DNA from: Viola odorata
Lineage: Eukaryota > Streptophyta > Magnoliopsida > Malpighiales > Violaceae
Length of the DNA stretch: 64,000 bases
Reading direction: 5' to 3'
Assembly (NCBI GenBank): GCA_963691705.1
Contig: OY829539.1
Coordinates: 41,301,656-41,365,655 of the forward strand
The translations under genes were made by a program, and so were the position numbers. The notes under the pieces were generated by a model that was given only the letters and a program-made list of their open reading frames with translations, made no database searches and had not been told where the DNA came from. Below, piece by piece: positions 1 to 10,859 of this stretch (its first letter is position 1; each line of letters starts with the position of its first letter).

Positions 1-816
1 CTCCATATGTTCCTGCATTGTTGCAAGTTTCTATGAAGTGAGCGATGTGTTGTTTAGGGTTCCCTTTCCCTTCGAACTGCTGGAATTTTAGAGGTTGATA
101 CCCCAAAGGCAGCAATAGTTCATCTATGCGCCTTGAGTAAGGCTTTGCATACCCGAGAGAGGATTGCGAAGCTCCTCCATATTGATCACGGATAGTGTCA
201 GCAATCATCATCTGCAGTTGTTGAACTGTCAGATCTGTCACAGTGTTGTTGTTGTTGTCATTCAAATTATTCACCGTGGTGAAGTCTTCATGGTATTTCA
301 TCTGCCGTTCTTGCTCAGCATTCTCATCACCAGTAGACCCTCCACTAGAGTTTAGATTATTTTATGGGCCTGGTTGACTTGCCAACTTAGTTGTCAAGAA
401 AGTTATTTGGTCATCTTTCTCTGACATAGCTTTTGTCAAATTTTTAATTGCTATGGTCATCTCTTGAAAACGAGCCTCAACATCTGGGCAGCGTCGATGG
501 CTATCACCGCAGCAAAGGATTCAGAGGACTTAGAGCTATAGTCTGCCCAATTCCTAGTTGGAGTGTTTTCAGAAGCAATTCCAGCATCAGATTCTCCACT
601 CGGGTGATAGTCATAGTAGGAACCCTCAGATCTTGTCTGGACCCCTTTGGCGACCTTTCTTCTTGGTTTTTTCCTACGAGAAAATTTCTTCAATGGTGAC
701 ACCAACTGGGGCCTTCCAGCTCTAGCGCGAGCACGTGTTGCCAGAAGACCTTTTTGAAGATCTTAAAGTGCTTCAGAAAAGGAGTCGCTGGTTTGACTTC
801 TAATCAAACGATTCAT
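1..816 (-). pseudogene. Broken gag of a Ty3/gypsy retrotransposon (5' part)
   Basis: The minus strand, read from the ATG at 816 leftwards, encodes a gag polyprotein of the plant Ty3/gypsy type. The clearest block is at 1-110, where the translation contains YQPLKFQQFEGKGNPKQHIA and then HFIETCNNAGT, the conserved core of retrotransposon gag (virion capsid protein). An upstream basic stretch (KKFSRRKKPRRK) lies near 700-660. The frame is damaged: there is a stop near 764, a frame change near 485 and another stop near 366, so no full-length protein can be made. It lies just downstream of an LTR and primer-binding site on the same strand, as expected for the 5' end of an element whose pol lies outside the window. 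Family assignment beyond Ty3/gypsy is inference. Confidence 0.85.
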
Positions 817-867
817 CGTTGGATCTTGATTTGAGGAGTGTGTTTCAAGAGATGAGAGGAGAGTAGT

Positions 868-885
868 GTCCCACTGGGCGTGCCA
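868..885 (-). other. Primer-binding site of the left gypsy element
   Basis: On the minus strand TGGCACGCCCAGTGGGAC begins with the TGG that pairs with the CCA end of a tRNA, and it sits six bases after the LTR end. This is the expected site for tRNA-primed minus-strand DNA synthesis. I did not identify the tRNA with certainty. Confidence 0.75.
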
Positions 886-891
886 AAGATT

Positions 892-1676
892 TGTACACAC
901 AATTTTTCCTAAAATAGGAGAAAATTACACGTGTCAAATTACAAATGACGAACGTAGAGTAAAAGTGGTTCTTCTTCTCTTGATTCCTCTGATTAATGAA
1001 TCGATCTTCACTCCGGATTTGGATTTGAACTTGAGTTTGATGGATGATGGACTGGCCTTGAATCAGCTTGCGGTCCGCGAATGATTTGAGAAGAAACTGG
1101 CCTTGAATCAACTTGTGGCTTCTGCTTGATTTGATTTGAGAAGAAACCGACTTTGAATCAGCTTGTGGCTTCTTCTTGATTTGATTTGATGTAGTTGAGA
1201 GATAAACGGCCTTGAATCAGCTTGTGGCTTCTCCTTGGTGGTTGAGAGAGAACCGGCCTTGAATCAGCTTGTGGCTTCTCCTTCTTTCTTGAAGACGATC
1301 TGCTTCAGTTCTTGATCTTCGCAACACTTCTTCTCTCCAAGAATCTCCTCCTCCTTTCTCCTTCTAAGGAGACCTCTATTTATAGGCTAATAAGGATGAT
1401 CTTAAGGTGGAAAGACGACACATGTCTTCATCTCATTGGTCTAGTTTGTAACCGACGTTATTAATTAATTTGCACATTAATTAATAATTACATATTAATT
1501 AATTTGACATTTATTCAAATTAATAAAATATTAGATGAATTTTATTCCCTCCAAATATGAGCTTGCTGGTGGGCTTCGACCAAATAAGCTTCATGAATTT
1601 CGGTGAATGGGCTTCGTGGTTTTTTTAATAAACTGAGCCGAATATTCTAAGACGAGCCGAAATTTTGGTGTCTACA
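892..1676 (-). mobile_element. 5' LTR of the left Ty3/gypsy element
   Basis: On the minus strand the LTR starts TGTAGACACC at 1676 and ends in ...GTACA near 892, directly before the primer-binding site. These are the usual TG...CA LTR ends. It is about 785 bp long. The U3 part is AT-rich with a TTAATTAA-rich patch near 1460-1540. The LTR contains five imperfect copies of a short direct repeat (see 1040-1290). The element reads leftwards out of the window, so the second LTR cannot be seen and its age cannot be estimated here. Confidence 0.75.
1040..1290 (-). repeat. Five imperfect direct repeats inside the LTR
   Basis: The plus strand repeats GGCCTTGAATCAGCTTGTGG, followed by CTTCT, with small changes at about 1052, 1100, 1150, 1210 and 1256. 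The spacing is irregular (about 45-60 bp). Repeats of this kind in LTRs often lie in the regulatory U3/R portion; no function can be shown here. Confidence 0.7.
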
Positions 1677-4055
1677 ACTATTTTTTTTAACAGTTGAGAT
1701 TATATTAAACTAACGGATAAAAAGTTAAAACCAATAAAAAAAATGAGACTGTTAAAATTAAATTAAAAAGATTTGAGGATAAATTGGATAGTCAATTCGT
1801 GCAAATACAAAAATTCAGTGACGAAATGAAGAATTTTTAGAAAGATTAGTGACTAATTGTTTTTTGTTTTTGCCCAAAAGATAATTTTGAGTTTAGACTA
1901 TACTAGTATAGAAAAGAAAGAAAAGGGAAAGAAATAACTAAAACAGACGTAAAGAAAAAAAGAAATACACTTCAGTTACATTCCCAAGTGGCCCACGGAA
2001 CCATAATTGTTCTTCTCCCTCTGCCTCTGCATCATCATTCATCAACATCAACACAACAGTTCCCTTGCGTTTCCTTTTCACAACCACTTCTCTCTACTGA
2101 CACACAGATATTGAGAGAGAGAGAGAGTAACTATGATACAGAATCCAAGGAAAAAAACAGTCACAGTCATCCAAAGAACCCCCTTTTTTTGCGTTTCCTT
2201 TTCTCATAAAAAATGTGCAGAGACTTGGTTCAAGATCAAAGGCAACACGTGAGTAGTTCAAAGAACCCCCTTTTTTTGCCTTTTGATTTTGTTTACTGCT
2301 ATTGTGTCTTTCTTTTTTCTGGCAATGGAAAGAGACCCAGTTCATGGTTCTTCATTTAGTTATGCAAGTCTACATATTTTGATTGACCTGTTGATAATTA
2401 TGGCTGCTCTGTTGTTGGATCTTGGAGCTTATGAAATTTCCACTTCCATCTTTTCGATCCATCATATAAGTTGAGTTTGTAGTGTTTGTACTGGTGTGGA
2501 GATATACTTTTCTTTTTTCACTTGTCTAATTCTTTCCAATTTAGATAGATCACAATTAAAAAAACCCACCTGAATGTGGTTTGTTTGGGATATTTTTTAA
2601 ATTATTTGAGTGAAAATAGTAGTGTGAGATTTTTTCATGACAGATGTGCTATTTTTGTAGTGTTATTTCAAGATTTTTTTCATGACCTATCACAACAAGT
2701 ACAGTGATTTTGTCATGACCCAACCAGTTTTGTATTTTTTTATTTGGCTCCCACTTGGTTACTTCCTTTCCACAGTTTCCCTCATTTATTCTAACATTTC
2801 TTCTGCATATTAGGATTTTCATTTGTGCTTATCCACCTTTTAGTTTTATTGTAGCTACTACTTCAACTCTTGTTCTTGCCATTTAGTTGGGTGCCTTTAT
2901 CCTTTTTGCCGGCAAAAAATGTGCAACTGAAGGTAATGTTGCCGATTATGTTCGAGTAGATGGCAATTAAAGCCTATACAATCTCTTCCTAGATCACAGA
3001 TAGAATTCTGATTTGTATGGTCTTATGTAATTGTCTCGATGCGCAATCTTTGACTTTGAAAAGTAGACAACTTGGTCTCATATAAATATAGTAATACAAC
3101 ACATTGCAGGAGTTCTGCTCCAACAGATGTTTCAAACTATATGGAGATCCTTCAGCCTTTTGTATTCATATTACTGATACATTTGACCATCTGCTACAAT
3201 TGTCTCCCACTGTCAATTGTCCTTTCTTCTCATTTCGGATTGGTGCAGATCAGGTTTCTCTAACGAGATAAATTGGTAGTAATTTTACTTCAACTTGTTA
3301 TGAGTATCTTTTGATTGCTGATATTTGGCTACTGACTAAGGCTAGGAACCTGGTCTAAAAGTCCTTTGATTGTGGAAAATTCAAATTTTAGTTTAAGGAT
3401 GTTGTTCGTGTGTGATGATTGTCTGATGTACTCTCTTAGCTTCATCTCTTTCATCATTACACATTCCCCATGTAGAGCACGGCAAGAAACTTACTTCTTA
3501 GGAACCTGTCTTTTGAGTCAATGCAACCTCTTGGATTCTGTATCATATCATTCTGAGAAGCGCAATGATTTTCCTCGATCAAGAACTATTTTGTACTTCT
3601 TTTCTGCCGTTTTTTTTCCTTGGATGACTGTGACTGTTTTCTGCTGTTGCTTTTTACATTTCTATCTAGCTGGTGCTGATGTGGTTTTGCCCTTAGAATT
3701 TCTATCCACATTTACGTTTATTCTGGTATGTTGCTTAGCTCCTTGAAATTGAAGCCTCACATGGCATTTGTGATTCGTATCTGTCAACAGCATTTTGTAG
3801 TCAGATGTTCGCCACATGATATTTATATACATCTAAGAAGTAGATATGATGCAGGAATTAGTGGGAAGCCTATTTGTCAAAATTCCAATATGTTGTATAC
3901 CTATAACGATTTCAGAGGTAGATGCAACGACCTGTATTTAGTAAAGTTTATTATGATGCGCTAGTAGCCGTTCTGTTTGGTAGGGGTAATTTGAATCGAT
4001 GAAGTTGTGGTATCAAAGCCACATTAGTCCATTTACCTTGATTTTGCTTTTGCAG
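1677..4055 (+). other. No identifiable gene; possible upstream part of the 4056 exon's gene
   Basis: 1677-1980 is AT-rich with nothing recognisable. 1985-2480 has a promoter/leader flavour: pyrimidine-rich runs, a (GA)n run at 2117-2130, and a near duplication of CAAAGAACCCCCTTTTTTT at about 2172 and 2259. A short open frame starts ATGGAAAGAGACCC at about 2325. Several acceptor-like sites (for example near 3108) occur, but none gives a protein I recognise. If the exon at 4056 is functional, its upstream exons should lie here, yet I could not trace them. Confidence 0.3.
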
Positions 4056-4278
4056 GATATGTGAGATTTGTGGTGCCACAGCCCTTAGCATTGCTGGTGA
4101 ACAGACGAATGAGGTAGTTAGCACAAACGTAGCAATCTCAACAGCACCAGCAGCCCCTGTGATCTTTGTGGAAAGCCAAACATTTTGGCATAGCCGGCGA
4201 GTTATGAACTTCTTGCTTGCTTGTATGGTCTTTGCCTTCATCATTTCTTGGCTGTTCCATTTTAAAGTGCTTGCCTGA
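4056..4278 (+). CDS. Last exon of a plant membrane protein (partial gene or gene fragment)
   Basis: After a good acceptor (TTTTGCAG, ending 4055) an open frame of 73 codons runs to TGA at 4276-4278. It begins ICEICGATALSIAGEQTNE and ends FWHSRRVMNFLLACMVFAFI followed by ISWLFHFKVLA. The opening CxxC and the single C-terminal hydrophobic segment (about 20 residues ending near SWLFHF) resemble the tail of plant RING-variant-like membrane proteins. I recognise the tail pattern but cannot name the gene. No upstream exon with the rest of a zinc finger was found, so this may be the end of a real gene whose other exons I missed, or a captured or relict exon. A single-pass membrane anchor is inferred from the hydrophobic segment. 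Confidence 0.5.
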
Positions 4279-4875
4279 ACAGAGAAAGTTCGCATCACAG
4301 CTCTTGGTTCTAGGGATAAGCTGCACCTCCCGCTGTGTCTAAGTGCCTGTTTCGGTGCCTCGTCCATTGCCTTGATGCAATTGTGCTTACGTTTATGGCT
4401 TGGAGTCGGAGGAGTTTTGGATTCCAATGCCGTATACGCAGAAAGATGCATGTTGGGCTAGGAAAGCACCAAGACACGTGTTCTTGTTTCGACAAGGATA
4501 TGTAAAATTATGATGTTACGCCAAATCTCATTGGATTGGCAAGTGCTTACTTCCCTATTATGTAGTTAGTTTTTTCTAATTCAAATTTAAATGTATCCTC
4601 TCTTGTGTTGGTACAAATAGATACCAAGTAGAACATTTAGAACTGGAAGCCCTCTATAATTTCAGAATCAATAATGAGCAAGGCGTTCTCCATCTCCACA
4701 GCGAAAACATTGGCCAAGTAGTTGTGACTACTACTAGCAGCTATTCACCACCACTCACCCGCAATTCTCCTTAGACACACTCCAAGGCCTGGAACCATGA
4801 GTTTCATCCTGAGGTAATACCCAGTTGTGTGCCACTGTTACCCCAGCAGAAATTAAAGTAGTTTTATTCTCAATT

Positions 4876-5320
4876 CATCCAAGAAAAGTGCCTAGAGATG
4901 ATGGCTTTACAACCAAAATTTTCCAATATTATTAGGACATCCTCAACTTAGATTTTTGCGCAACTATCCTAAGCTTTTTCACTTACTTAATCCCGAAGGT
5001 GAAATCAGTGGATTGCATGAAACAACTACGCCCTATCAGTTTATGCTCAATTTTCTACAAAGTTAATCTAAAAAGTCTTTGCCAGCATACTGAAAAGGAT
5101 GATGCTGAAACTGATTTCAGAGACACAAAGTGCCTTTGTAGAAGACAGATTAATCTCGGATAGTACTCTGGTCGCACATGAGATTACTAACTACTTGAAA
5201 ACCAGAACAAACCAACAAAGCGCGAGACGACTCTTAAACTCGATATGTCCAAAGCTTTTGATCGAATCGAGTGGAAATACTTGGAAGCCATAATGACAAA
5301 AGATGTTGTTTAGTCAGAAG
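4876..5320 (+). mobile_element. LINE-1 reverse transcriptase fragment
   Basis: Broken plus-strand frames match the start of plant LINE-1 reverse transcriptase. IHPRKVPRDDGFTTKIF is at about 4880-4930, IPKVKSVDCMKQLRPISLCS at about 4990-5050, then SETQSAFVEDRLISDSTL at about 5115-5170. The expected DMSKAFDRIEWKYLEAIM sequence is visible near 5240-5292. Frameshifts and stops make it inactive. Neither the YADD catalytic motif nor the endonuclease part is present, so only about 450 bp of ORF2 remains. Confidence 0.75.
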
Positions 5321-5985
5321 TGGATTGCATGGATCCTAGAATGCATCACTACAATTTCATACTCGGTTGTGATGATGTGATTGTGTGTTATTTGTTGAAG
5401 CTGTGATGATGTGATTGCATTTGTTATGATATGTTTGTAATTGTGGTGCACATGCATCAAAAAAACAGCGTGTGACTACCCCTTGGTTGGTGAACCGTCT
5501 AAGTTGCGAAGGTGTAAAAGAGGATATGGTTGAGTTTTGAGATGAGTTCTGTCAAAAACAGGTTATGTGTAAGTGCTTAACTCAAATGCTAGTTAATCCC
5601 CGAGAAAGTTGGTATTTAAGTGGATTCATTGTGATCCCACCAACGATTTGGGAACTCATCTTGGCGACATTCCTCGATCAACAATTTGGGTTTAGTAAGA
5701 ATGAATTGAGTCATCCCATCAATTTATCAGTGGGATCATATACCATGCATCATGAGCCGATCTATATCATAACCCCTTAACTCATTCTAATGAAGCATGA
5801 TTAATATTGCGCATTTGTTTGCATTATCCCCTTAGTGTAAATATGCATGTCCTCACCTTTTTTTTGTGCTAGCCCCACTTTAAATGATGTTGCTTTGCAC
5901 GAATGATTCAAAACTACATTTGGTTTGATTTCTCTTCGTGAGAATACGCCGGAACTTCATAGATTCAACCATGATTTTAACATTT
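5321..5985 (+). other. Unassigned sequence with a 71-codon ORF
   Basis: An open frame at 5565-5780 encodes a peptide without recognisable motifs. The surrounding sequence has the mixed, low-conservation look of old transposon debris. I could not connect it to a family. Confidence 0.2.
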
Positions 5986-5989
5986 TTTT

Positions 5990-6620
5990 TCATGAAATTG
6001 ACATCATTTGAATTGGAAATAACATGATTGTTATGACTAAATTTGGTCTGAGCTAACTTTTTATCGACCTTAAAAATGTTAAATCAATTGCATATTTGTA
6101 TAAACTAGCATACTTTTGTGTTCTTCGTCGAGTCCTTTTTGTATACTTTCAATCGTTTTCAAAACTTCTTCTCTTCTCTTTTTCTCCTTTTGCAAATTTC
6201 ATTATAAAGAACGTCAAAATATCAAAATCATTAGAATTTATCAAAACTCAAATGAGTAGGGTGCCTAATACATTCCCTATTTGTTTAAGTTCCCGAATTC
6301 ATGATGTTCATTTCGCGAAACAATGTGTTTTCATCAAACAACGTTTTTTTGGGTATTTAGTCAAATTAATTGTGTTTTATATTAAATTGACATTAAACCG
6401 ATTTTTCCTTAAAACATGATTAACAATGGTTTTCTTTATTTTCCATAATAAATAAAGTGGCGATTTCAATTTTCTACACTCATTGTGCCTTGTAAATTTC
6501 AGTCTAAACATTTGTTTAAAGAAATGTTTTGTCACCGAGATTTTTTAATAAAAAAATAACCAACAATAAAAGTAGGTTTAGATTAAATGTTTACAGTTGG
6601 GTGACTCTGTTGAGGATTAG
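5990..6620 (+). mobile_element. Decayed 3' end of a Tat/Ogre-type LTR with primer site
   Basis: This stretch shares an order of short blocks with the end of the intact giant LTR at 38870-39187: TTCATCAAACA, GGGTGCCTAA.ACATTCCC, AAAGTGGCGATTTC, and finally TTGGGTGACTCTGTTGAGGA at about 6597-6616. The last block resembles the primer site TGGCGACTCCGCTGGGGA used by the element at 34991. The match is collinear but heavily mutated, so I read it as an ancient relative of the same lineage. An alignment would settle this. Confidence 0.45.
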
Positions 6621-7540
6621 ACTCCACGTTATTGGTGAAGTCGATCAGAGGACTTTGATAATTTTTTATGATGTTGGCATCACGTTCTTTATTTTGAAAA
6701 ATTCCTATTTGTTTGTTCAGACATGCTTCCGAATGTGTATTTTCTCCATTTCTTTTCTATAGACCATCAGCAGTAGGGTACCCAAAGAGTGTTAAATGCT
6801 TTTTTTTTGGGTCCAGCAGGGTACCAAAAGAGTATTAAATGCTGTGTAGGATGATCCCGGTACCAAAATTTGATACCGGACTAAACTAACAGTGGGGTTC
6901 CCACTGTCAGTTTTTTTTTTTAAAAAAAAAAATATCTGAGAACCAACACGCATGGCGCGCTGACATTGGCTTCTGCATTATTTATTCCCGCCCCCTCCTC
7001 ATTTTTTAAATGAGTTTTTTATAATAAATACTGAAAATAATTTTATAAAAAATATACCATTATTTTTAATTTTTTGAGATCTATAAATTAAGACTAGGTT
7101 TGTATTATTTGGACACTAAAAAAATTAGAATTTTTTACACTTTTTTTTCATTTTCTTTTTTTAAATGTTTTTTTTCATAATAATTACTCAAAATAATATC
7201 GTGTGTTACTCTTAAAAAATATTATATTATTTATTATATTAAAAAAATATATATTTTTTGAAATCTGAAAAGAAATTATGAAATTTAATTAATTTATATT
7301 AAAAAAATATTATTAAAATGTATTTTTTTCTTTTCATTTCTTCATTTGTAAAATTAATTTCTAATTGCATGAAAAAATGCATTTTATCTACAAATAAATA
7401 CAACCTTAAAAAAAAAATACAAAAAAATACAAAAAAATTGTTCCAAACCAAATGCATTTTATCTACAAATCAAAATCAATTATATTTATTAGGTTTTTCT
7501 GGACATTTCCCATTTTTCAATCGTAGCATTTCTCATTTTT
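6621..7540. other. AT-rich intergenic DNA, no gene seen
   Basis: Around 6775-6860 the phrase GGGTACC(C/A)AAAGAGT.TTAAATGCT is present twice about 55 bp apart. The rest is A/T homopolymer-rich sequence without coding signal. Confidence 0.4.
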
Positions 7541-7558
7541 CAATCTACAAACCTAGCT

Positions 7559-8395
7559 TCATCTGGTTACGGGCGCACTACTGGAGATTCGCAGAGGAGG
7601 CAGATTTGAGGGAATGACAGATTGGAGGAAAGGAAGGAGGCGAGAGGAGGCATAGGCATTGTTATCGATTCGGGTCGGGCTAGGGTAGGAAGAGGAGGAA
7701 GGACTGACTTGGTAAGAAGGAATTGGACTAGGAAATGATGAAGACATTGGACTTGGGTTTTGAGAACCGTAGGGAGTAACCCTTGCAGAAGTACCCACAA
7801 TCTCAATTGGAGGTGGCCTGCTGCATCCCTGCCACATTAACAAAATCCAACAAAATCTCACATTATCATTACAATTGAACTTTCAAATTCTAGGAAAAGC
7901 ACAACAACAAACTATAAACAATCTACTTAAGTTGGATCCCAGTTCTTGAAATAGACAAAAAAAAAAAAAAAAAAAAAAAAAACCCACCAAAATCGAAAAT
8001 TCTTAGATTGACAACCAAAAAACAGAAAAATTCCGATCATGGAGCGGTATATATTAAAATACTAAAAGTAATGCAAAAAAAGAAAGAACCCAATAGACAA
8101 AAATCACCAAAATCCAAGATTCTTATTAGATTGGCAAAAACTAAAAGCTGAGGAAATTACCGATCATAGAGCAAATATATATCCAAATACTAAAAGAACT
8201 CAAAATATGGAAAGAACCCGTCACAGATCGGAATAATACCTTGCGATAAGTGGTGCCATCTTCTTCAACAACCCAACCAGCTTCAGCGCAGAGAGCTTTC
8301 AAGACTTCATTATTTTCACAGTACTTGGGCAGATTGTAATTCCCTTGAGCTCTCAACCCAATCGTCGCTTCCTCCTCCACCGCGGCTACACTCAA
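7559..8395 (-). pseudogene. Truncated BES1/BZR1-like transcription factor fragment
   Basis: Two minus-strand exons encode the hallmark of the BES1/BZR1 family (brassinosteroid-responsive DNA-binding transcription factors). Exon 1 (to 8240) reads [20 protein letters not shown] then [19 protein letters not shown]. Exon 2 (7828-7559) reads [20 protein letters not shown], followed by the Ser/Pro-rich segment [20 protein letters not shown] and the conserved [11 protein letters not shown], then stops. The intron (8239-7829) keeps a GT donor and AG acceptor and sits where the family's first intron lies, after TYRK. The arginine-rich N-terminal part of the DNA-binding domain is missing from this frame, although a basic WRRKRRL string appears in another frame just upstream. 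About two thirds of the normal protein (over 300 residues) is absent. It looks like a genomic duplication or capture, not a retrocopy. Confidence 0.85.
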
Positions 8396-8485
8396 ATCTG
8401 GACCTTGTTATCCAGATCTGGACCTTGCTTTCCTTCATTTGAACAAGAACCCAGCTCATAACTTCCCTTCTCCTTTTGGGTTGAA

Positions 8486-8675
8486 GAAGGTAAAAATTGT
8501 AGCAAAAAGAAAAAGAATATGAAGAAACCGGAGGAAGAAGAAGAAGATTGCAGAAAAAAGAAAAAGAAGATGAAGAAACCGGAGGAAGAAGAAGAAGATT
8601 GCAGCAATTTTAAAGATTTAAGAAATTAATTAGATTTATAAAAAGAAAAGGAAAAGGAAAAGGAAAAGGAAATGC
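8486..8675. repeat. 51-bp tandem duplication and AAAGGA microsatellite
   Basis: A purine-rich block beginning GAAGAAACCGGAGGAAGAAG occurs at 8521 and again at 8572, giving a 51-bp period. About 60 bp further on there is an (AAAAGG)n run at 8645-8672. They lie in what would be the 5' region of the BES1/BZR1 fragment. They look like simple slippage products. Confidence 0.7.
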
Positions 8676-9985
8676 CCTGCAGCAATTTCAAAGATTTAAG
8701 AAATTAATTAGATTTAAAAAAAAGGAACGGAAAAGGAAATGACCTGAACAACAAGTTTTTTTTGTTTGATAACCTGCTATTAAAGATAAAAAGTAACAGA
8801 CGATTGGGTTGACTGACGAAATGGATTGGGATCGCGTTGACCGTGAGTACATGGTACCTGGATTTGAATTTTTTTAATCCAGGGGAGGTTTCTGTTTAAA
8901 AAAATATTACCTGCCCTAATAACTATTACCCTTTTTTTTGTTTAATTACTGCTAATCGAATTTATTATTGTTAAAAAAACCGTCAGCTTTTTCGCCACGG
9001 TCTGATTGCCACTTTCCTTTCCCCATTATCTCATCCCCTTCCTCACGCACCTCCTTCCCCGCCGCTCGTCGCCGCCATCACAATCAATTGTACTCTCCAC
9101 AATTGAAACGGCCGAATCAATACGAATTATTAATGCCGATTTCCACCACTTCCTCGCCCCCTCTTTCCTCTTGCTCCTCCCACTCCATTGCTCCCTTCAT
9201 CTCCACCTACCCGACTGCCAAGTACCAACTACCTGGATCCATCAAGTCATCCCTCTCCTCTCTCTCCTCTCTCTCCTCTCTTCATCACCCTCCCCCTACT
9301 TCAGATCTCACCTATGCGATCATTCTTCTCTCTGGGCCCTACATTCTTGCTGTTCCGAGTTTTCCAGATCTAGATCTACTCGTCTAATTACTTAATTACC
9401 CCAATCATCCTTGTTGTTTTGTTACCCGTGCTTGTCGTTTCGTGTTCCTGCAGATCAATTACTGGGATCTGGTGCTTGTGGTTGTGGTGGTGGAATCATG
9501 ATGAGGGATCGGTGCTTGCAAGAGGAGTCATCATCATTTAATGGAGAAGAAGGGGATGAAGAAATTGGGTATGTGATTGATAGTGTATTTTGGGATTTAT
9601 GAAGGTGTACTACTACTGGAGTTGCTCACGTTAATGCGACACTCAATTCATACCAGGACACGCATCACGCACATGCTCGTCAAATTTCAAATTAGACCAA
9701 GTACAAGCAAAACCCCAGAAAACAAAGAAATCATGAAAACGATGCAGGATCCAGTTAAAACAAACCCAGCAATCTATCTCGACAAAAATATCATCACTCT
9801 TAAGATTCAACTCATTCAATTGTGCCATATGTGGACTTGCCCAGGGAAGAGGCGTCAAGCGCATCGGGCGGCCACATCTATGAGAAAACGAGGTGTCCTC
9901 AAGATCTCCCTTGAGAATGGGGCGTGGTACTCATGGATCATGGTTAATATTGTGTCCGCTTTTATTGGATGGACTTACTTTAGCT
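8676..9985 (+). other. Unidentified region with pyrimidine-rich leader and a small exon-like ORF
   Basis: 8990-9370 is C/T-rich with a (CTCTCTCCT)n microsatellite at about 9245-9285, like a plant 5' leader. After a possible acceptor (TTCCTGCAG, ending at about 9453) a frame reads DQLLGSGACGCGGGIMMRDR and continues to an acidic stretch and a stop at about 9600. I do not recognise it. The longer open frame from 9577 has no conserved motif and runs through different sequence types, so I do not treat it as a gene. Confidence 0.25.
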
Positions 9986-9998
9986 TGTGTTTGGGAGT

Positions 9999-10020
9999 CT
10001 GGTTTCGGTACCGAAACCAG
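9999..10020. repeat. 22-bp perfect palindrome
   Basis: The sequence centred on GGTTTCGGTACCGAAACC is its own reverse complement over 22 bases, with a KpnI-type GGTACC at the centre. It lies at the left end of the candidate element described at 9986-12830. Confidence 0.9.
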
Positions 10021-10549
10021 CATTCCCGGACTGAAATGGAGAAAAGATGTTTGGTAAACACCAGTTGGGGAGATGAAATTAGAAATTTTGGATTCCAAAA
10101 CCAGCATTTTCTCCATTTCGAGAATGACCGAAATTGGAGCATTGGAGAAACCAGAAAAAAAGGAGTTTGCGGGATGGAGGGGTTTGTATTTTTTTGGACA
10201 AAAATACCCTTTCTATTCTTGTTTAATTACGATGCTACCTGGTATATAATATTGAAAAAAATACTGTTCACGTCTTCTTCTCCTCACTTTCCAGACTTTT
10301 TCTCTCTCCTCTAGCCCGACCATTTTCCCTCTCCTTCTCCAAAATTCGACTTCTTCGATTTCTTGCTCAAATCACGACGAAATCCAGCCAAAATTTAGCT
10401 AAACACTCCTCATTCAATCCTAAACAAAACCCATGTGTCAATTTTAGGGATTAATCGCTCAATCTCCATAACCCATAAAATCCTCATTTTGGAACCCTAA
10501 CTCCCAAAATCCATTTTTCACTCCAAAATCCTCTTTATCTCCACTCAAT

Positions 10550-10777
10550 ATGGCCAAAGGATCCTCTTCTAAGCGTGCTAGGACTAATACACCAAAGAAA
10601 CCGTCTTCAAAGAGTCAGAAAAGTGATGCTGCTTCTTCTTCCTCCATGGAACCCGATTTTGAAGCTTTGGCCGTGGGTAATCCTTACTTCTATTTTCCTC
10701 CGGCTGATACTGATGCCAAGTTCTTTGTTAATACTGATGCCTGTGACATTTATTGTGTAATTGTTTTAGAAGATTGA
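10550..10777 (+). CDS. Hypothetical 75-residue basic/serine-rich protein
   Basis: The ATG at 10550 follows a 230-bp pyrimidine- and A-rich leader-like stretch. The protein starts MAKGSSSKRARTNTPKKPSS, a lysine/arginine/serine-rich segment with nuclear-localisation character. It then has a short neutral region with NPYFYFPPADTDAKFFVN and stops after about 75 residues. I do not recognise a family. The start resembles N-termini of ORFs in plant transposons, and it sits inside a repeat-rich unit, so it may be the truncated first exon of a transposon gene. No downstream exon could be traced because the following kilobase is degenerate repeat. Confidence 0.35.
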   Translation: MAKGSSSKRARTNTPKKPSSKSQKSDAASSSSMEPDFEALAVGNPYFYFPPADTDAKFFVNTDACDIYCVIVLED

Positions 10778-10859
10778 GAAATTTTATTTATTTATTTCTT
10801 ATTTTTAGTTATCGTTGATTTGCTATTGAGTTAAACTCAGCTCGAAGACAATCTAATTT

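Noticed and set aside
3951..4451. 166-codon minus-strand ORF
   Set aside because: It is antisense to the well-supported 4056-4278 exon and its flanks and has no family resemblance.
9006..9395. Two overlapping Ser/Pro/Leu-rich ORFs
   Set aside because: They arise from a pyrimidine-rich leader and CT microsatellite; several frames are open at once with the same biased composition.
9577..10314. 245-codon open frame
   Set aside because: It crosses unrelated sequence types and the left end of a suspected transposon, has no motif, and codon use looks random.
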